NCBI GenBank assembly: GCA_946699065.1
Contig: CAMPDV010001044.1
Coordinates: 1 to 64,000 of the forward strand
Length of the DNA stretch: 64,000 bases
Direction of reading: 5' to 3'
From: Loxodes magnus
Lineage: Eukaryota; Ciliophora; Karyorelictea; Loxodida; Loxodidae
Shown one piece after another: positions 24,833-35,769 of the stretch. Position numbers and translations under genes: made by a program. Every line of letters begins with the position of its first letter. Within the stretch, counting starts at the first letter, position 1. A model generated the notes under the pieces. The model worked only from the letters and a program-made list of their open reading frames with translations, was not told the origin of the DNA and did no database searches.

Positions 24833-26959
24833 CCAATCTCTTTATTGAATCATGCTTTAAAAATAGTAGATGCATGAATTTTCTAGCAATTGTAAGGATA
24901 TCTTCATAATGATGAAAGCGAATACTAATATGGTTTCAAGAAAGGAAAATCATGCTCACTATAAATCTTCAATCTAAGAACAGTATAGGAATGGTCAATG
25001 CGGAACAAAAAATATTTATTTGCAATATTTGTTGATATTAAGAAAGCTTATGACTTAGTGCAAAGAAAGGACATATGATAAATCCTAAACGATCTAAAAG
25101 TACCGGAATAGATAATTAAACTATTAGCAAACTTCTACTGTGAAGAAGAAATTAAACTGAAAATCAATGATTAAATAGTAAAACCATTCGCGACAAATAA
25201 AGGGTTAAAACAGAGAAGCATAACGTCGCCAAGACTATTTAACTTAATAATAGCAAGACTCCTCCATAGCTTGGAAGATTAAAAACTTGGAATTACGATA
25301 GATTTTAAAAACGAAGAGGGATGAACACAAGAAATATATACAGGATGTTTTGCATATGCAGATGACCTAACCTTAATAAGTGAATGAGAATAATTAGAGG
25401 AAGTAATCAAAAATTTAACCTCATGGGCAGAAAAGTACAAACTGGAAATTGCAGATAAAACAAAATGAATGATATGAAAAGCAGCAGAAAATAGTAACTG
25501 AGAAAATATTGGCAATACTATCGAGGTGGGAAATTTAAGAATCGAAAGAGTAACATCCTTTTAGTACCTAGGTCATATAATAGAAGAGACCATCAGTTTT
25601 GAAAAACACATGGAGAATAAACTAGAAGCAGCATAAAAAATGCAAACATGAATATTGGGAAAAATAACAATGAATAAGAGATTAACACCATATAATGCAG
25701 GAATAATGATAAAAACCTTTGTAAGCTCAGATTTCAGTTATGGGACAGAATTGATCCATATTGCGAATAATTTGTAGGAAAATAAGTGATGGAGCAACTA
25801 GAAATAATATAGAGAAGATCTTTACGAACAATCATAAGTGCCCCTTTCTAAGTGTAAAATGAGATGCTAGAATACGAGTTACAGTTTATGAAATTTAAAC
25901 ATACTTATGACAAAAAACGTTGATATTAAGAGGCAAATTAATAGGAAACAAAGGAAAAACCGTAGACGGATTATTGTTCGACCTAAGTAAAGAAGAGAAT
26001 TTTATATTTGAATAATACTGCACAGCAATAAAAGTAGAATTAAAAATTGAAGACAAAAATATATTTATAGATGATAGTAATAACAATCAAAAAGGGAAGA
26101 AAAACATTAAGCGTGCAATTTGAGAATATAGAGTATACGTAGAAGATAGAGTAAGAATGGAGTAAATGATAACAACTCTACAGTATAGAAAAACATGATT
26201 TAATGAATATGTAGTAGGACCACCCAATTACCTGAGATATAATAAGAATAGAAAAGAAGAAATATGCTACCTATTTAGAATAAGAACGAGATGTAATGGA
26301 GCTAGGATTGCTTAAAAGAAAGACACCCACAAGTCAATACCCTTTCTATAAAATGCAAGAGAAAACGAAAGGTATATCATAGAAAACTGTTCAGAATACA
26401 AAGAAGGAAGATAATTATGTATCTGAAATCTTAGAGCAATAGGAGTAGAGAGACAAGGAATGGAACTATTTGATATAATATGAAGTACGGCAAAATTCGA
26501 AAAATTCATTAGAACCTAAGAAGAGTAAAAAAGAGCTAAAACTGACTTGATAATAAAAGATTATATCAAAGATATATTAGAAAAAAGAAAAAAAGGATAC
26601 TTAGAAAAGAAAATTGAATGAAAAAAAGAAATAGGAAAAGATTATAGAGCAGGAAAAGGATAATTTTTATGAGTTTATAAAAGCTTGATTAAGAAGAAAA
26701 TAATTAGAAACGAAAATTAGCAAGTATGTAAAAAAATAATGGACGCTTGTAACAAAGAATCAATAAAGCGTAGATAGATAGAAGACAGAAGAACAAGAGT
26801 TAACATTGAGAAAAGTGAGGAAGATATGTAACTAATAAGAAAAGAATTTCTATTACCTGAAGGCTTACTTGAAGAAATGGACATATATTGAGATATAGAA
26901 AGAGCTGCGCACCAACGAGGTGCTACGCGCTCTATAATCAAATTTATTTATTTATTTAA
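24833..26959 (+). mobile_element. LINE family 1, copy B (5'-truncated, nearly intact RT to 3' end)
   Basis: Plus-strand copy closely similar to copy A but inverted and starting inside the RT domain (LLNHALK region). Visible motifs: FVDIKKAYD (about 25028-25055), LKQRSITSPRLFNL, FAYADDL (about 25348-25368, catalytic Asp pair), SFQYLGHIIEE (about 25555), and a C-terminal region with Cys and an ERYIIENCSEY block. A TGA at 25499-25501 corresponds to TGG in copy A (14552-14554), a synonymous change only if TGA is Trp. The 3' end carries the stem-loop at about 26905-26937, then a (ATTT)n tail ending near 26959. The tail abuts the 3' side of a minus-strand coding region. No clear target-site duplication was found. 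Confidence 0.88.
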
Positions 26960-26984
26960 ACTAAAAATTTAAAAAATGCTTGCT

Positions 26985-27770
26985 TTCACAGATTTTCAAC
27001 CAATTCCAGTTGTCCAATTTTTATAAAGGTGCAACTCCTCTTCTATTTTTTAATGCGGATTGTCACCATTCTCCTTCATTTAGCTAGCGAAACTTTTGTC
27101 TCCAATATTTTATAGACTTTATTGCTATTTATTTAAAGTTTAATTTGCTATCTCTATTTCATCTTCTTGTCTTTTAAGATTATTTTGCCAAGAAAAAGCT
27201 TTACTAAATGATGGATATAATTATAATAAAATTCTCTTTATTCTTAATGTCTATTTTGATTTTGAGAGAATTAATTTTACAAGTTTTACAATCTTTTAGA
27301 TATTTCAGTTCTTTAAATTTCTATATAATTCTTGTTTAATTAGTTACTATATAAATTTTAGTAGCTTCAGCAGACATAGAAACTCTCTCTTCTATTTAGA
27401 AAAAAACAATATCATTACTATTTTTCTGTTGAAATTTTAATTTGAACAAGTTACTTTTAAGTATGTCATTTCTACATTTATTTACATTAAATTTTTCACT
27501 ATTTTTTTGTTCTCTCTGAACTATTTTAAATTAAATCATACTCTTGGTGAGAATTTTCTTCAATGTGTTATTCTTCTCACATTCTAATTCCTTAATTATT
27601 GAAGTGCTTTTATGCTTTTTTGTAGTATTTTCTCTTTATACAATGATGTTACTTCCTTTAGCTTTCTTTTTTTACTCTATTTTATCATTAAACTTTCCTT
27701 TTTTAAGTTTTGAAGCTTCATCATTCTTCACTTTTCTGGGATTTTTAATCAGAGTATTTATTTATTAAAT
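26985..27770 (-). CDS. Basic coiled-coil protein, unknown, 3' end meets LINE insertion
   Basis: Minus-strand coding-like region. From about 27770 to 27200 one frame gives a Lys/Asn/Glu-rich protein without TGA. From about 27190 to 26985 a second frame gives a typical hydrophilic coiled coil (QEDEIEIANQTLNKQQQSL) ending in a Trp-containing WTTGIGWKS stretch. The two join in frame if a 34-nt GT...AG segment near 27165-27200 is an intron; otherwise an indel separates them. No ATG or TGA stop is certain. The frame reads on into the antisense of the LINE tail, so the true 3' end may have been replaced by the LINE insertion. Function unknown. Confidence 0.4.
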
Positions 27771-28225
27771 ATCAGTCAATTAAAATAAATAATCAATTAA
27801 AAGATATTAAGTAAAATCAAGGTAAAGCTACTATAAATAGCTTGGTTATATAAACTTCTAACTTACTAATATAACATCGATACTGTAAATATCTAATAGT
27901 GTGAAAAATGCTATATACTCAATATTTATTCTTTCGTTTATTAATTTTCATCTATTTTCTTATATTAACGCTAAAAAGTCCATTACTTAGTTTTATATAA
28001 AATAGATTAGATACTAAAATTAGAAGGAATTAATAATAGTTGAATTAGCTTTTTGTTTAAGTTAGACAAGCAAATTATGGAAATAGAAAATAATTAAATA
28101 GAAATAAGGAAGGAATTATATGGAACTAAGTAGCTCTAATACTGAATATTTACTAGTGCTAAGTTATTAAATAATTATAACTTAAGTTTAACAGTATACT
28201 ATCTATTTAAGTTTATAAAAATATA

Positions 28226-29053
28226 ATGAAAAAGCTATTTAATTAATGCATTCTATGCTTTAGAGAGAAAAGAGAATCGTAGCATGAGGATTAAAACCAA
28301 AATGAATCTGAGAATATTGATAAAAATAATTCTTTAGTATGCTAAAAATAGTTCGAAGAAAAATAAGTTGGGCATCCTTTTCATGAATCTGAATAGATAA
28401 AAATTAAATAAAATTCAGAATAAATTGACTCGAGTTCTTAAGAATAGAAGCAAAAAGTAGTTACCTTTAATGATGAAGTGAAAGACATTTAAATTTCTTA
28501 AGAATACTTAAATAAGCTATCAACCATTATAGAGTAGTCTCAAGGAAATGAAACTTCATAATTTACTTTATTTTAAAAGATGACAACTAGAGAATTCAAC
28601 ATTTTTAAGGAACAAATAGAGCAACAGAAAAAGAAAGATAGAGAATCTCAGCTGCAAAACTAAAAAAACTAAATTCTTATTCTTAAATAATTTGATTCTT
28701 AAGAAAGTCCATCTAAAGGAATAAATTCAGTATTAAAATAAATCAGCAATACAATCTATGAAAGAAATAGTAGAAATAAACATAGTTATACTAGTAAAGG
28801 CAAAATATTAAGATTCTAAATATAATTCCTTTATTCCAACTATTTTAACTAAATATTAATAAAGCTTTCTAATAATTTATTTAAAATTTACCTTTTACTA
28901 TATCTTAATAAATTAAAATATTTTTATTTAAATGACTTGAAAAATAGTTATTTTTAGGTTATGATATAGAATTTAATATAAGCAAATAAACTTTATTAGG
29001 TTTATTTATTTATTAATTAAATCTAGAGGATTAAATCATTCTACAATATTTGA
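28226..29053 (+). CDS. Unrecognised MKxL-CxxC / KLSTI family protein, member 1
   Basis: ATG to first in-frame TGA, 275 codons; the protein-like part ends near codon 200 (about 28820), after which sequence looks like AT-rich filler. The N-terminus is MKKLFNQCILCF, a short hydrophobic stretch with CX2C that could be lipid-modified or bind metal (inference). A long Gln/Glu/Ser-rich linker follows, then a conserved block YLNKLSTIIEQSQ followed by a FQKMTTREF segment, then a Lys/Gln-rich tail with a SPSKG motif. Three further copies of this architecture lie in the window (34.2, 41.7 and 51.1 kb). I do not recognise the family. Paralogy is the main evidence that it is a gene; in isolation the frame would be unconvincing. 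Confidence 0.6.
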
Positions 29054-29344
29054 TATGATTTTGATAAAGCGAACTTGTTTAAATTGTTATTATTACAATT
29101 ATATATTTAGAAATTAAAATTTCATGATAATAAAGTTAAAGCTTAGAAGGATCCAACTTTAAATAAAAAGTAGAAAATTCTTAATTTAACTAGAAATTAT
29201 CTAAAAAATAATTATTTCATTAGCATGAAAAGTTTGAAAGATATATTTATTGAAAGTTAGGGTTATGAATAGATATTTCTATTAAGCATAATTTATTTGC
29301 TTTTAAATAATATAAGTTTAGTGTCTATATCAGTGTAAATATTT

Positions 29345-29800
29345 TCACTCAATAGTTATATATTTTTCTCTATAAAATATCATCTTCGCTACTTCCTTAA
29401 TTTTTCATCTCCACTTTTTATTTAAATTCTCAATTTTATCTTCAATTTTATTTAAACTTTATTATTCAATCTTTACTTTAATCAATATTTTTAATTGTAA
29501 TATTAATACTCTTATTTTTTAATATATAGCTATAAGCTTCACTTCTGGAGTATCTTGCATAATTACCTCTCTTGTTTTAATATTAAGATTTGAAGTTTTT
29601 GAATTTTATTTCTTTGATATAGTTAGTCTATAGTTATGTCTGCTAAATATTGACTTTTCTTCAATAAATTTTCTATCTTGTGAGTATCAATTAGCAAGAT
29701 TTTAAACTTAATGACTTGCTCTTTGCTTCTTATTATCAAACCATTTTACCTCATGAATGAGGAATGTATTTGAAGATCAGTTAAGGATCTATTCAACTTA
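29345..29800 (-). CDS. Hypothetical protein with HEVKW segment, start uncertain
   Basis: Minus-strand frame closed by TGA at 29345-29347 and open upstream to at least 29800. It contains HEVKWFDNKKQRASHQV, then an amphipathic Lys/Ile/Leu-rich C-terminal half. The first segment faintly recalls the strand after PAS domains in ciliate sensor kinases, but nothing diagnostic follows. There is no clear start codon. About 100-150 codons without TGA is not rare by chance here, so the call rests on composition only. Confidence 0.3.
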
Positions 29801-30172
29801 AAATTTTTTAATTACTAAAATGATTAAAGGCTATGGTAAAGAAACAAGTAAATATAAGGGATAAAAGCAAATTATTTAAATTTATAAAGGAAATATTAGA
29901 TTTGCTTCCTTTATTTAACTAGTTTTAAATATAAAAATTATGGAAACAAAATATTAAAATTTAGCTTAGATTGCCTATTACGATTGTGTACTTCAATCTC
30001 ATATAATTTATATTTCTAATTTATTTTAAATTTTTATAATATTTAAATGCTTTATACTAAATAATAAAGTAATTAAGTTTAACTATTATACAATTTTCAT
30101 TTCATCTAGGAATTATTTATTTCACTTTAATACAAATTTAGTGAATTAAGATTAGGATTTAAATCAGAGGCT

Positions 30173-30826
30173 TCATTTTATTAATTTTACAAATGCCATT
30201 TTTCTTTTCTCGCTATGATTCTTCACTTTTGTTATTTTACTATCAATTCTTAAAATATTTTTGCTCTTTCTATGTCATTTATTATCTTTATATAAGCTTT
30301 CTAAATAATAGTTGTCTTTTATTTTGCAAATTTCTGTGAAAAATTTGAATTTTAGGCCTATTTCTGATTATTTTAATAAAATAACCTGCTAGCTCAAGTA
30401 TATTTAGATATAATTTATTATTCTTTCTTAACTTTTTCCAGGAAATCTATAGGAAATATTACTAACTATATCCTAATATCAGACTCATTCAAGATCTGTT
30501 TAAAAGTGTATTTTACTCTACACATGCAGAGCTAAATTTTCTTTAACTATGACGAAAATGTAAATCATATTGAAGATATAAGAATGAGTTCTTAATTTAA
30601 AGATCAGACATGATTTATTGCCATTTTCCTTGTCAAATTTATTACAATTTATTTCTGAAAATTTCTAAAGTCCTTTAAATTACTCTCTGAATATCTGTGC
30701 TATGGTAATATCTCTATAGAGTAAAGTAGCTTCTTAATATTACTTGTTCTTTATATTTTCTTCTATACAGTTTTCAGAAGAAAGTTAGTCGAAAATAATG
30801 ATTTTTTCTTAATTAACTTATTCCAT
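30173..30826 (-). CDS. Hypothetical 217-residue protein
   Basis: Minus-strand frame from ATG (30826) to TGA (30173), 217 residues, no intron needed. The N-terminal half has a helix-rich EATLLYRDITIAQIFREQF segment and an acidic KFDKENGNKSC loop. The middle has a hydrophobic YIFNMIYIFVIVKENLALHV stretch that could be one membrane span or a buried sheet. Two in-frame TGA read as Trp in an LEWVWYQDIV segment. The C-terminus is Lys/Arg-rich. Length and mixed composition make it better than chance, but I recognise no family. Confidence 0.4.
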
Positions 30827-30829
30827 AAA

Positions 30830-31225
30830 AATAAAACTTTTTTGCTTACTAAAATTATAAAAAATTTTTATTCCAATTACATTCAAAGAGTTTAAAACGT
30901 AGAAAATATATTAAGATTTAGAAATATCACATAAATAATAGAATCCAAGAATATTGCTTTATTTATTTTTGAGAGCTCTAAGATAAAAAATAAAAATTAT
31001 CTAGATTTTTTATAAAGATAATTTAAATTTTGATTTGATTATTTTACTTAAGATATTTGCCTTGTAATTAATATATTAAAATATAAAGTATACAAATATC
31101 ATGTCTATATATAGAAGAATCACTTCTAGAAGATAATTTTTAGAAATTAAATAAATTGTATTTGGCTATTTGTTTTATATTTTTCAAATAGTTCTTTTTA
31201 GTTTTTATTATATATATTTTTTTAA
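30830..31225. other. AT-rich spacer
   Basis: AT-rich sequence between the hypothetical gene start and SINE copy 1; no feature seen. Confidence 0.4.
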
Positions 31226-31227
31226 AA

Positions 31228-31729
31228 ACCGCCATAGTTGTTCGAAGGTGAACAACAAGGTCATCTTCATCAGAGGTTGGGAAGTTAAGTACCTATAATC
31301 GACTTTATTTCTTCCTCTGCTTTGGTTTGGCCTCGAAACATAAGATTCTTAGATCTTCGGCACTGGCTTAGTTTGGATTTAATTCTGGAGCGAAAAAGGA
31401 AATTATTTTTGCGAGCTTCATCAGAGGTGGGGGATTTAAGTACCCATAATTGACACATGTCGTCCTCTGCTTTGGTGATGCAATGAGACACAATCCTGCC
31501 ATGTCATTGGACCTCCAGCAAGTATTAAAGATTACGAGTATTCTAAAATTATATCAGTATTGAACATTTTTATCAGTACTGAATAATTATACCAGTATTG
31601 AATAAGGGCTACCAGTATCTGATAATTTTATCAGTAATAAGCATTCTTGTCAGTATGAAACATTTTTTTTTAAAGAGCTGCGCACCAACGAGAGTGCTAC
31701 GCGCTCTATAATCAAATTTATTTATTTAT
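31228..31729 (+). mobile_element. SINE copy 1 with LINE-family-1 3' end
   Basis: About 500-bp short interspersed element, GC-richer than its surroundings and about 90% or more identical to the inverted copy at 38.6 kb. The 5' head starts AACCGCCATAG and has a perfect 7-bp stem (GTTGTTC/GAACAAC). A block CATCAGAGGTTGGG...CCTCTGCTTTGG follows and is repeated as a diverged second copy about 140 bp on (near 31417-31470). Next come about six degenerate 18-22-bp repeats built on TATCAGTATTGAA (about 31548-31665). The 3' end is the same stem-loop (31674-31707) and (ATTT)n tail as LINE family 1. No protein-coding capacity of its own. Probably RNA polymerase III-transcribed and mobilised by the LINE (inference). 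Confidence 0.85.
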
Positions 31730-31731
31730 AT

Positions 31732-33848
31732 TAGAATGAATCTTATGAAAATTAAGATTCAAACATTTATTAACATTTATAAATGAGGAATTAAATAAAT
31801 TCCAATGATCATAAAATACTTAATCAACATTAAAAATAAAAAACTAAAAAAATACCAATTACTTGATTTAAATTTTCTATCTTAGGTACTTTAACTTTAT
31901 TAAATGAGTCTATACAATATATTTAAAATAAAAATAATGATATAATAAAAAATATAAATAAACTTTATATTTGAATATTAATTATTAAATTAATTTATAA
32001 ATTAAAAATTAAAAGTTAGTATTATCTTAAGCAATATCACTATAATCATTCTTATATTTTTAAATTAATCTATCTATCAAATTTAATTTAATTTTTATTT
32101 TTTCTCTTTTAATTTTAAAATAGACTTCGTAATAGTGGAGAAATAGATATAGCTCTATAAATTTAAAAAAGAGAAAAAATAATAAAAATTTTTTCTTATT
32201 CTTATAAAATTATGATTTATATTAGATACTAATTAGTTATAAATTGATTAAATAGACTTGCTTTGCTTTTAAATTGTTTTCATTTCTTTTATTTGATTTT
32301 ATTAATTTTTTGTTAATTTTAATTTATATTAATTTGCTTTTTTTATTTTATTATATTTTATATATCTTCTGGTCAATATAACTTATTAAAATTCAGAAAT
32401 AAAATTAAAATATTTAAGCTTTTTTAGACTATTATATCAATAAGTTTTAATAAATAATATAATACTAAAATTGGTAGAATTTAAGCTAAGTGTATTTTAT
32501 TTTTATACTTTGGTAGATTTTAAATTTTATCTTGATAAGATAAAAATAAATAAATTGAAGTATTCATTATAACGTTAAAAACGCTATGTGTTAGAATTAT
32601 AAAACTTTATTATTAGTTATCTTAATATAAATAATCATTGAAGATCAAGTAACTTTAAAATTGGCTTGAAATTTAGCTTTTATATCTTTATTTTAAATAC
32701 TTTTTGCAAAATATTTTCAAATTTTCTAGTTTTATTTATAAAATAAACATAAGCTTTATCATTTATCTGAAGATACCAAATTAATTTGTTCTAATATTCT
32801 TTTTTATTAGTAATTTTATAACTTTTCGCAATCTTAAGTCAAATTTAAAAAATAATCTTCCAACTTTAAATTATTTTCTAAGCATTTTTAGGTGAATTTA
32901 ATATCTTTAAAGATGAAATCTACACACTATTTGATTGTAATTCTTTTTAAATAAATTTCATTTTAATTTCTGGAAAACTTAAAAATTAAAAGCTATAAGA
33001 ATATTTTTGGTGTAGATATAAAAACGCTGATTTACATAAAAAGAAAGATATATAAGTTTTATTTCACGAAAATTAAAATAAAGTTAGAATTTATTTAGGA
33101 AATATGGGAAGCTATTACCTGAAATAAATGTAACTTGAAAGGTTTTATTCATAATTTAATTAATTTAACATTTTATTGAGCTGAAAAGTTATTTTCTTAG
33201 TTTATTTATACCATATTCTAAGTTTCTTTTTATAGTAAATTTAGTTAGGTTAATATTATGATAGAATGAATAAGAAATTTTATTCAAATATATTAAAATC
33301 GAAAAAAGTAGATCAATAATTTAAATTGTAGATAATAAAAATATTTTGAAATAAAGGGTCTTAAAAACTAGCTTTTTAAAGAATATTATATTGTAAATGT
33401 TCCTATTTATAAAATTGATACTCATTAAGCTCTCTTATACCTTAAAAATAAAAGATAAAGCTTTGCTAAGAAATTTTTTTTTTCTTCAGAAGTCTAAATT
33501 AATAAATAAAATATAGCCAGCCAAATACTTTATTACATGCTTTTTATTTAGTAGCCTTTTTATGAAAGACAGGATTTAAATAAGCGATTTTTTATTTTAC
33601 CTGATTTGCCTGATTGAATTAATATTAGTGTTATAAATGAGATTATTTTTTAATTTATATATATAGAGAAATCATTTTGGAGTCTAAATTATAGATAAAT
33701 GAGCAATTTATTTAACTTTTAATATGATATTTAAAATATAGCCTTTCACTATATACTTAAAGCAAAGTTTATAGCACTTTCTCATAATTCTGCTTTATTA
33801 AAGAAAGAAATTAAAGTTAATTTTTAATTTAGATTTGACTTAAATAAC
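31732..33848. other. Long AT-rich stretch with no recognised gene
   Basis: Over 2 kb of extremely AT-rich DNA with short simple-sequence runs. Both strands give only low-complexity Lys/Asn/Ile/Phe translations. I see nothing I can support as a gene or repeat. Confidence 0.45.
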
Positions 33849-34232
33849 ATGCCTAGTTTATCCTGATTTATCTAATCTTTTAAACTGAGGAGTTCAATAT
33901 ATTAATAAGCTTTTTAGAAAGATCTTAATCATTTCAAATTTATAACTAAATCAATTCTTCAATAGTTAATGGATGAACTTATAAGAGCTTTTTAAAAGGA
34001 ATCAGATGAATTACGAAATAAATTAAGAGATGTAAAATAATAAAAGAAAGCCTAATTACAACTAAAGCAGAAGGCATTTGATAGTAAGCTACTAAGTAGT
34101 TAATATACAATCTTAGGATAATATCAAATTAATAATAATTATATAAGAAAGTCTAAACTGCTATTTTTCATGTTTTTATTCAGTTAAACTTCAGAGTTTT
34201 CAATTAAAGTACCATAATATTAAATTAAATGA
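33849..34232 (+). CDS. Small hypothetical protein directly upstream of family member 2
   Basis: ATG (33849) to TGA (34230-34232), 127 codons. The C-terminal two thirds look like a charged helix (ESDELRNKLRDVKQQKK). The TGA overlaps the ATG of the next gene in an ATGA arrangement at 34229-34232. Frames of this length arise by chance in this composition, and the last 40 codons look like filler, so the gene is uncertain. It could instead be the 5' untranslated region of the next gene. Confidence 0.3.
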
Positions 34233-34897
34233 AAGCTCTTATTTCAAAATGCATTGTTTGTCTTAGTAGGTAATAATAAGAGGAAAATACTAACTGTAAT
34301 CTTGAGTTATCAACCACGAGCAAGGATTAAGAAATATCTTAAAACGAAAAGAGTAAATAAATTTTAGAAGATTCCCAAATTAACTAAAGTTGTAACTAAT
34401 AGCAGATCGTTAAAAATTTTTATTAGACTAATACAAAAATAGAAGAATCAAATAAGCAACCTGTATTTCGACCTCCTTTTAAATGTGATAGCGAAAATAA
34501 TTCAGAAAAATTTCTTTATAAATTAGGGACTATTATAGAGCAACCCTCTTATCAAGAAGTTAGCTAATCTATCATATTTCCAAAAAAAGTTTCAAGCGAA
34601 TCCGAGTTTTAGCAAGACGAATAATAATAGAATATAAAATCAGCAAGCAAGGAAAAATTAGAATTATAATAACAATTTTTTTATTATTAATTTTAAACTT
34701 GTAAAGAGTTAAATTTAACCCTTAAAAGTATTAATATAAAGTCTATTATAATCATAAGATTAAAACTTATATAAATCCTCAGGGCTATATAAGGCAAACA
34801 TTAATTATCATTCTGTAATATTTTAAATCAACAAAATTATGTTCTGAGATATTCTTTATAGAACATTAATAATTTTAGTTATTCCAAAATTGCTTGA
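34229..34897 (+). CDS. Unrecognised MKxL-CxxC / KLSTI family protein, member 2
   Basis: ATG to first TGA, 222 codons; the protein-like part ends near codon 150 (about 34675). N-terminus MKALISKCIVCL, matching member 3 (MKALINGCLICI). A Gln/Asn/Glu-rich linker follows, then FLYKLGTIIEQPSYQEVSQS, aligning with KLSTI-EQ-S-QE-SQS in the other members, then a PKKVSSESEF segment. Of unknown function; same strand as members 1 and 3. The conserved cysteine pair next to the initiator suggests membrane anchoring by acylation or metal binding, but this is inference. Confidence 0.6.
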
Positions 34898-34899
34898 TA

Positions 34900-35465
34900 T
34901 TCATTATTTTATTAATATGATAATTTATACTCTTTTAAACATTTGTTTGACTGTCTTTGTGTATTCCAAAACTTTAACCCAGAAAATTTATTTATAATAG
35001 ATAAAAAATAATTTAAGTTCATTAAGCAATTGTATCAAGATACTATAAAGGTAAGTAATAGAAAAACTAAGCTTAAAAATATTGCAAGTTCTGCAATAAA
35101 ATAGTTAGATTTTTAAATTTACTAATATATAGGAATTTACAATTCTCCTAGGTTATAAATAAAGAAGTTAAGCTATTTAATTAGAATTACAAAGGTTAAG
35201 GAAAAATGTTCAATAATAGTTATATCTATTTAAATAAATATTTTAGAGACTAAATTAAGTTACGCTGATATATAAGATAAATTTTAGTTAAATATTCAAG
35301 AATTATTTCTAAAGAGGAGAGCTAGCAAATATGTTTTTAGTGTTGTATTAATGAATCATCTTATGTTCAAGCTATTTTCAAAATCTTAAAATTAAAAAGT
35401 TAAAATCAACTTTTAGTTCACAAAAACGAATTATAAGCTACAAATTTTTAAGAATTTATAGTATA
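34900..35465. other. AT-rich stretch with no recognised gene
   Basis: AT-rich DNA between two plus-strand frames; no repeat, RNA or coding family recognised. Confidence 0.4.
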
Positions 35466-35765
35466 ATGTCTTCAGATTAGATAATCAATTAATAAAAATA
35501 CTAATACGAAGATAGTCAAAATCATATTAAAAGAAATAAGGAAATAATTGAGATTTTAGAAATTTTAGTTAAATTATCTATCTAAAATTCTAATTTATGG
35601 AAATTAAGAAATGAGATGAAAGAGAAGGAATTCAAATTAATTTAATTTAAGACTTTAATCTACGAAAAATCATCATTCTAGGCTCCTTCTTTCTTAAAAA
35701 ATTTTATTCCTTAACTTTCTCATTAATTATTGATTGATTAAAAGGAATCAGATACATGCTATTGA
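35466..35765 (+). CDS. Small hypothetical protein, 99 residues
   Basis: ATG to TGA, 99 residues. Composition is protein-like: NKEIIEILEILVKLSIQ helix, one Trp (TGG), then EMKEKEFKLIQFKTLIYEKS and a Pro-containing end. No family recognised. The length alone is not significant under this code, so this is a weak call. Confidence 0.25.
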
Positions 35766-35769
35766 AAAA

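Noticed and set aside
31285..31491. 68-codon minus-strand frame in the SINE
   Set aside because: Lies wholly in the non-coding SINE body, and the second SINE copy has indels that break it.
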